Source of the DNA: Shewanella sp. MBTL60-112-B2
Lineage (GTDB): Bacteria; Pseudomonadota; Gammaproteobacteria; Enterobacterales; Shewanellaceae
DNA length: 61,655 bases
Assembly: GCF_019655055.1 (NCBI RefSeq)
Contig: NZ_BPFA01000031.1
Span: 1-61,655, forward strand
Reading direction: 5' to 3'
Position 1 is the first letter of the stretch. Each line of letters starts with the position of its first letter. Under the pieces are notes generated by a model. It saw only the letters and a program-made list of their open reading frames with translations. It was not told the DNA's origin and did no database searches. Positions 61,141-61,655 of this stretch are shown here, one piece after another. The position numbers and the translations under genes are program-made.

Positions 61141-61536
61141 TTAGACAAGCACGATTCTGATGCTTAGGAGTAATAGCTATACCGCTATGCTGCTTATCTC
61201 TGTTGCTCTTCTCCGTGAACTTCGTGCCCTCTGTGGTGAATAGCTTTTGCCCCTTTACTGGTTACAGTTGATATGCGAAATTGAACGCGTGGGAGCCTGT
61301 TGCCCGACTTTTATCAATCAATAGCAGTCGTTGACTAATTTCGATTCAACCTCAATATCAATGCTCATTTTGCAAATTTTAATGCTCGTTTATCCAATAA
61401 CATTCTGCTAGAGTTCTAATAAATCAATAGTTTTGATTTGGAAAAGCTTAAATAATAGGTTTGTAAAATGTGCATGCGCGTTTTGCCAAATATACGCACA
61501 TGCGAACTATACAAATGTTAGCTTATAAGAGGATAT
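61141..61536. other. Non-coding region with hairpin before the last gene
   Basis: About 395 bases. A CTCCGTGAACTTCGTGCCC-type phrase near 61208 looks like a dispersed Shewanella intergenic repeat (recollection, not checked). At 61472-61506 GCATGCGCGT faces ACGCACATGC, a 10-bp inverted repeat with one G-T pair, 31 bases before the last start codon. Confidence 0.4.
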
Positions 61537-61655
61537 ATGGAACTTCGGAATGAGATATTAGATGACTATACTCGTTACTGTGAGCGAAAAATTCTTGAAG
61601 AGTTTCGGGCGAAAACTCCAAATCAATATGATCCTATTTATTCATATCAAAGATA
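61537..61655 (+). CDS. Unknown protein, 5' part only (cut by window end)
   Basis: The ATG at 61537 follows AGAGGA with short spacing, and the frame stays open for 39 codons to the window edge. The visible part is charged and helical (ELRNEILDDYTRYCERK, then ILEEFRAKTP). Too short to place in a family. A 10-bp inverted repeat lies just upstream. Confidence 0.5.
   Translation, partial: MELRNEILDDYTRYCERKILEEFRAKTPNQYDPIYSYQR

Noticed and set aside
60687..61144. Open frames in the repeat region
   Set aside because: They follow the palindromic repeats, differ between copies and lack ribosome sites.
1..61655. CRISPR array, tRNA or rRNA genes, prophage, restriction or anti-phage systems
   Set aside because: None seen. 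Repeats present are too few or too irregular for CRISPR, and no defence-type protein families were recognised; tRNA search was by eye only.

Overview
The window is chromosomal DNA of a gammaproteobacterium, most likely a marine Shewanella or close relative. The basis is the protein content and gene order: thrS-infC-rpmI-rplT, gyrA/serC/aroA/cmk/rpsA/ihfB/lapAB/pyrF, nrdA-nrdB-yfaE, ubiG next to gyrA, and a riboswitch-led B12 cluster. GC content is moderate and coding density is high. I saw no rRNA, tRNA, CRISPR array, prophage or intact transposase. Species-level assignment is inference.

Left part (1-6.4 kb): a secreted alpha/beta hydrolase, a small membrane protein, a B12-binding-type radical SAM enzyme of unknown substrate, a small hypothetical protein and two GNAT acetyltransferases. 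From about 18.8 kb down to about 5.3 kb on the minus strand lies a cobalamin unit. A cobalamin riboswitch precedes btuB, followed by btuD, btuC, a canonical cobU, btuF, a degenerate second cobU, cobC, an archaeal/cyanobacterial-type cobT, cobQ, cobB, cobS and cobO, ending with a TIM-barrel protein of unknown function. Most genes overlap or abut, so import (BtuB/F/C/D), corrinoid adenosylation, amidation and nucleotide-loop assembly are probably co-expressed when B12 is scarce. No corrin ring-building genes are present here.

Middle (19-36 kb): a MATE pump divergent from riboflavin synthase, a pteridine-reductase-like SDR, and thrS-infC-rpmI-rplT. The thrS leader has a tRNA-Thr anticodon-like hairpin, and infC has no ATG/GTG/TTG start. 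Then come trxB, an M14 carboxypeptidase, YeaC, a MITE-like element abutting ansA, sppA, fadH and a BOF-domain periplasmic protein. From 36 to 42 kb on the minus strand are the class Ia ribonucleotide reductase genes with their ferredoxin and an NrdR box, then a HAD phosphatase with ubiG.

Right part (42-61.6 kb): gyrA, a serine beta-lactamase-like hydrolase, serC, an aspartate/aromatic aminotransferase, aroA, cmk, rpsA, ihfB, lapA-lapB, pyrF, an SDR, a YaiL-type protein, an M9 collagenase-like lipoprotein and a P-loop kinase-like protein. After these, a repeat-rich stretch of about 950 bp leads to a gene cut by the window end.

The most unusual signals are the pair of CobU paralogues, one lacking the guanylylated histidine; the atypical CobT; the orphan TIM-barrel gene at the end of the B12 unit; the thrS operator mimic; a perfect FNR-type palindrome between ubiG and gyrA; and several short tandem repeats, including one that builds the BtuF signal peptide.
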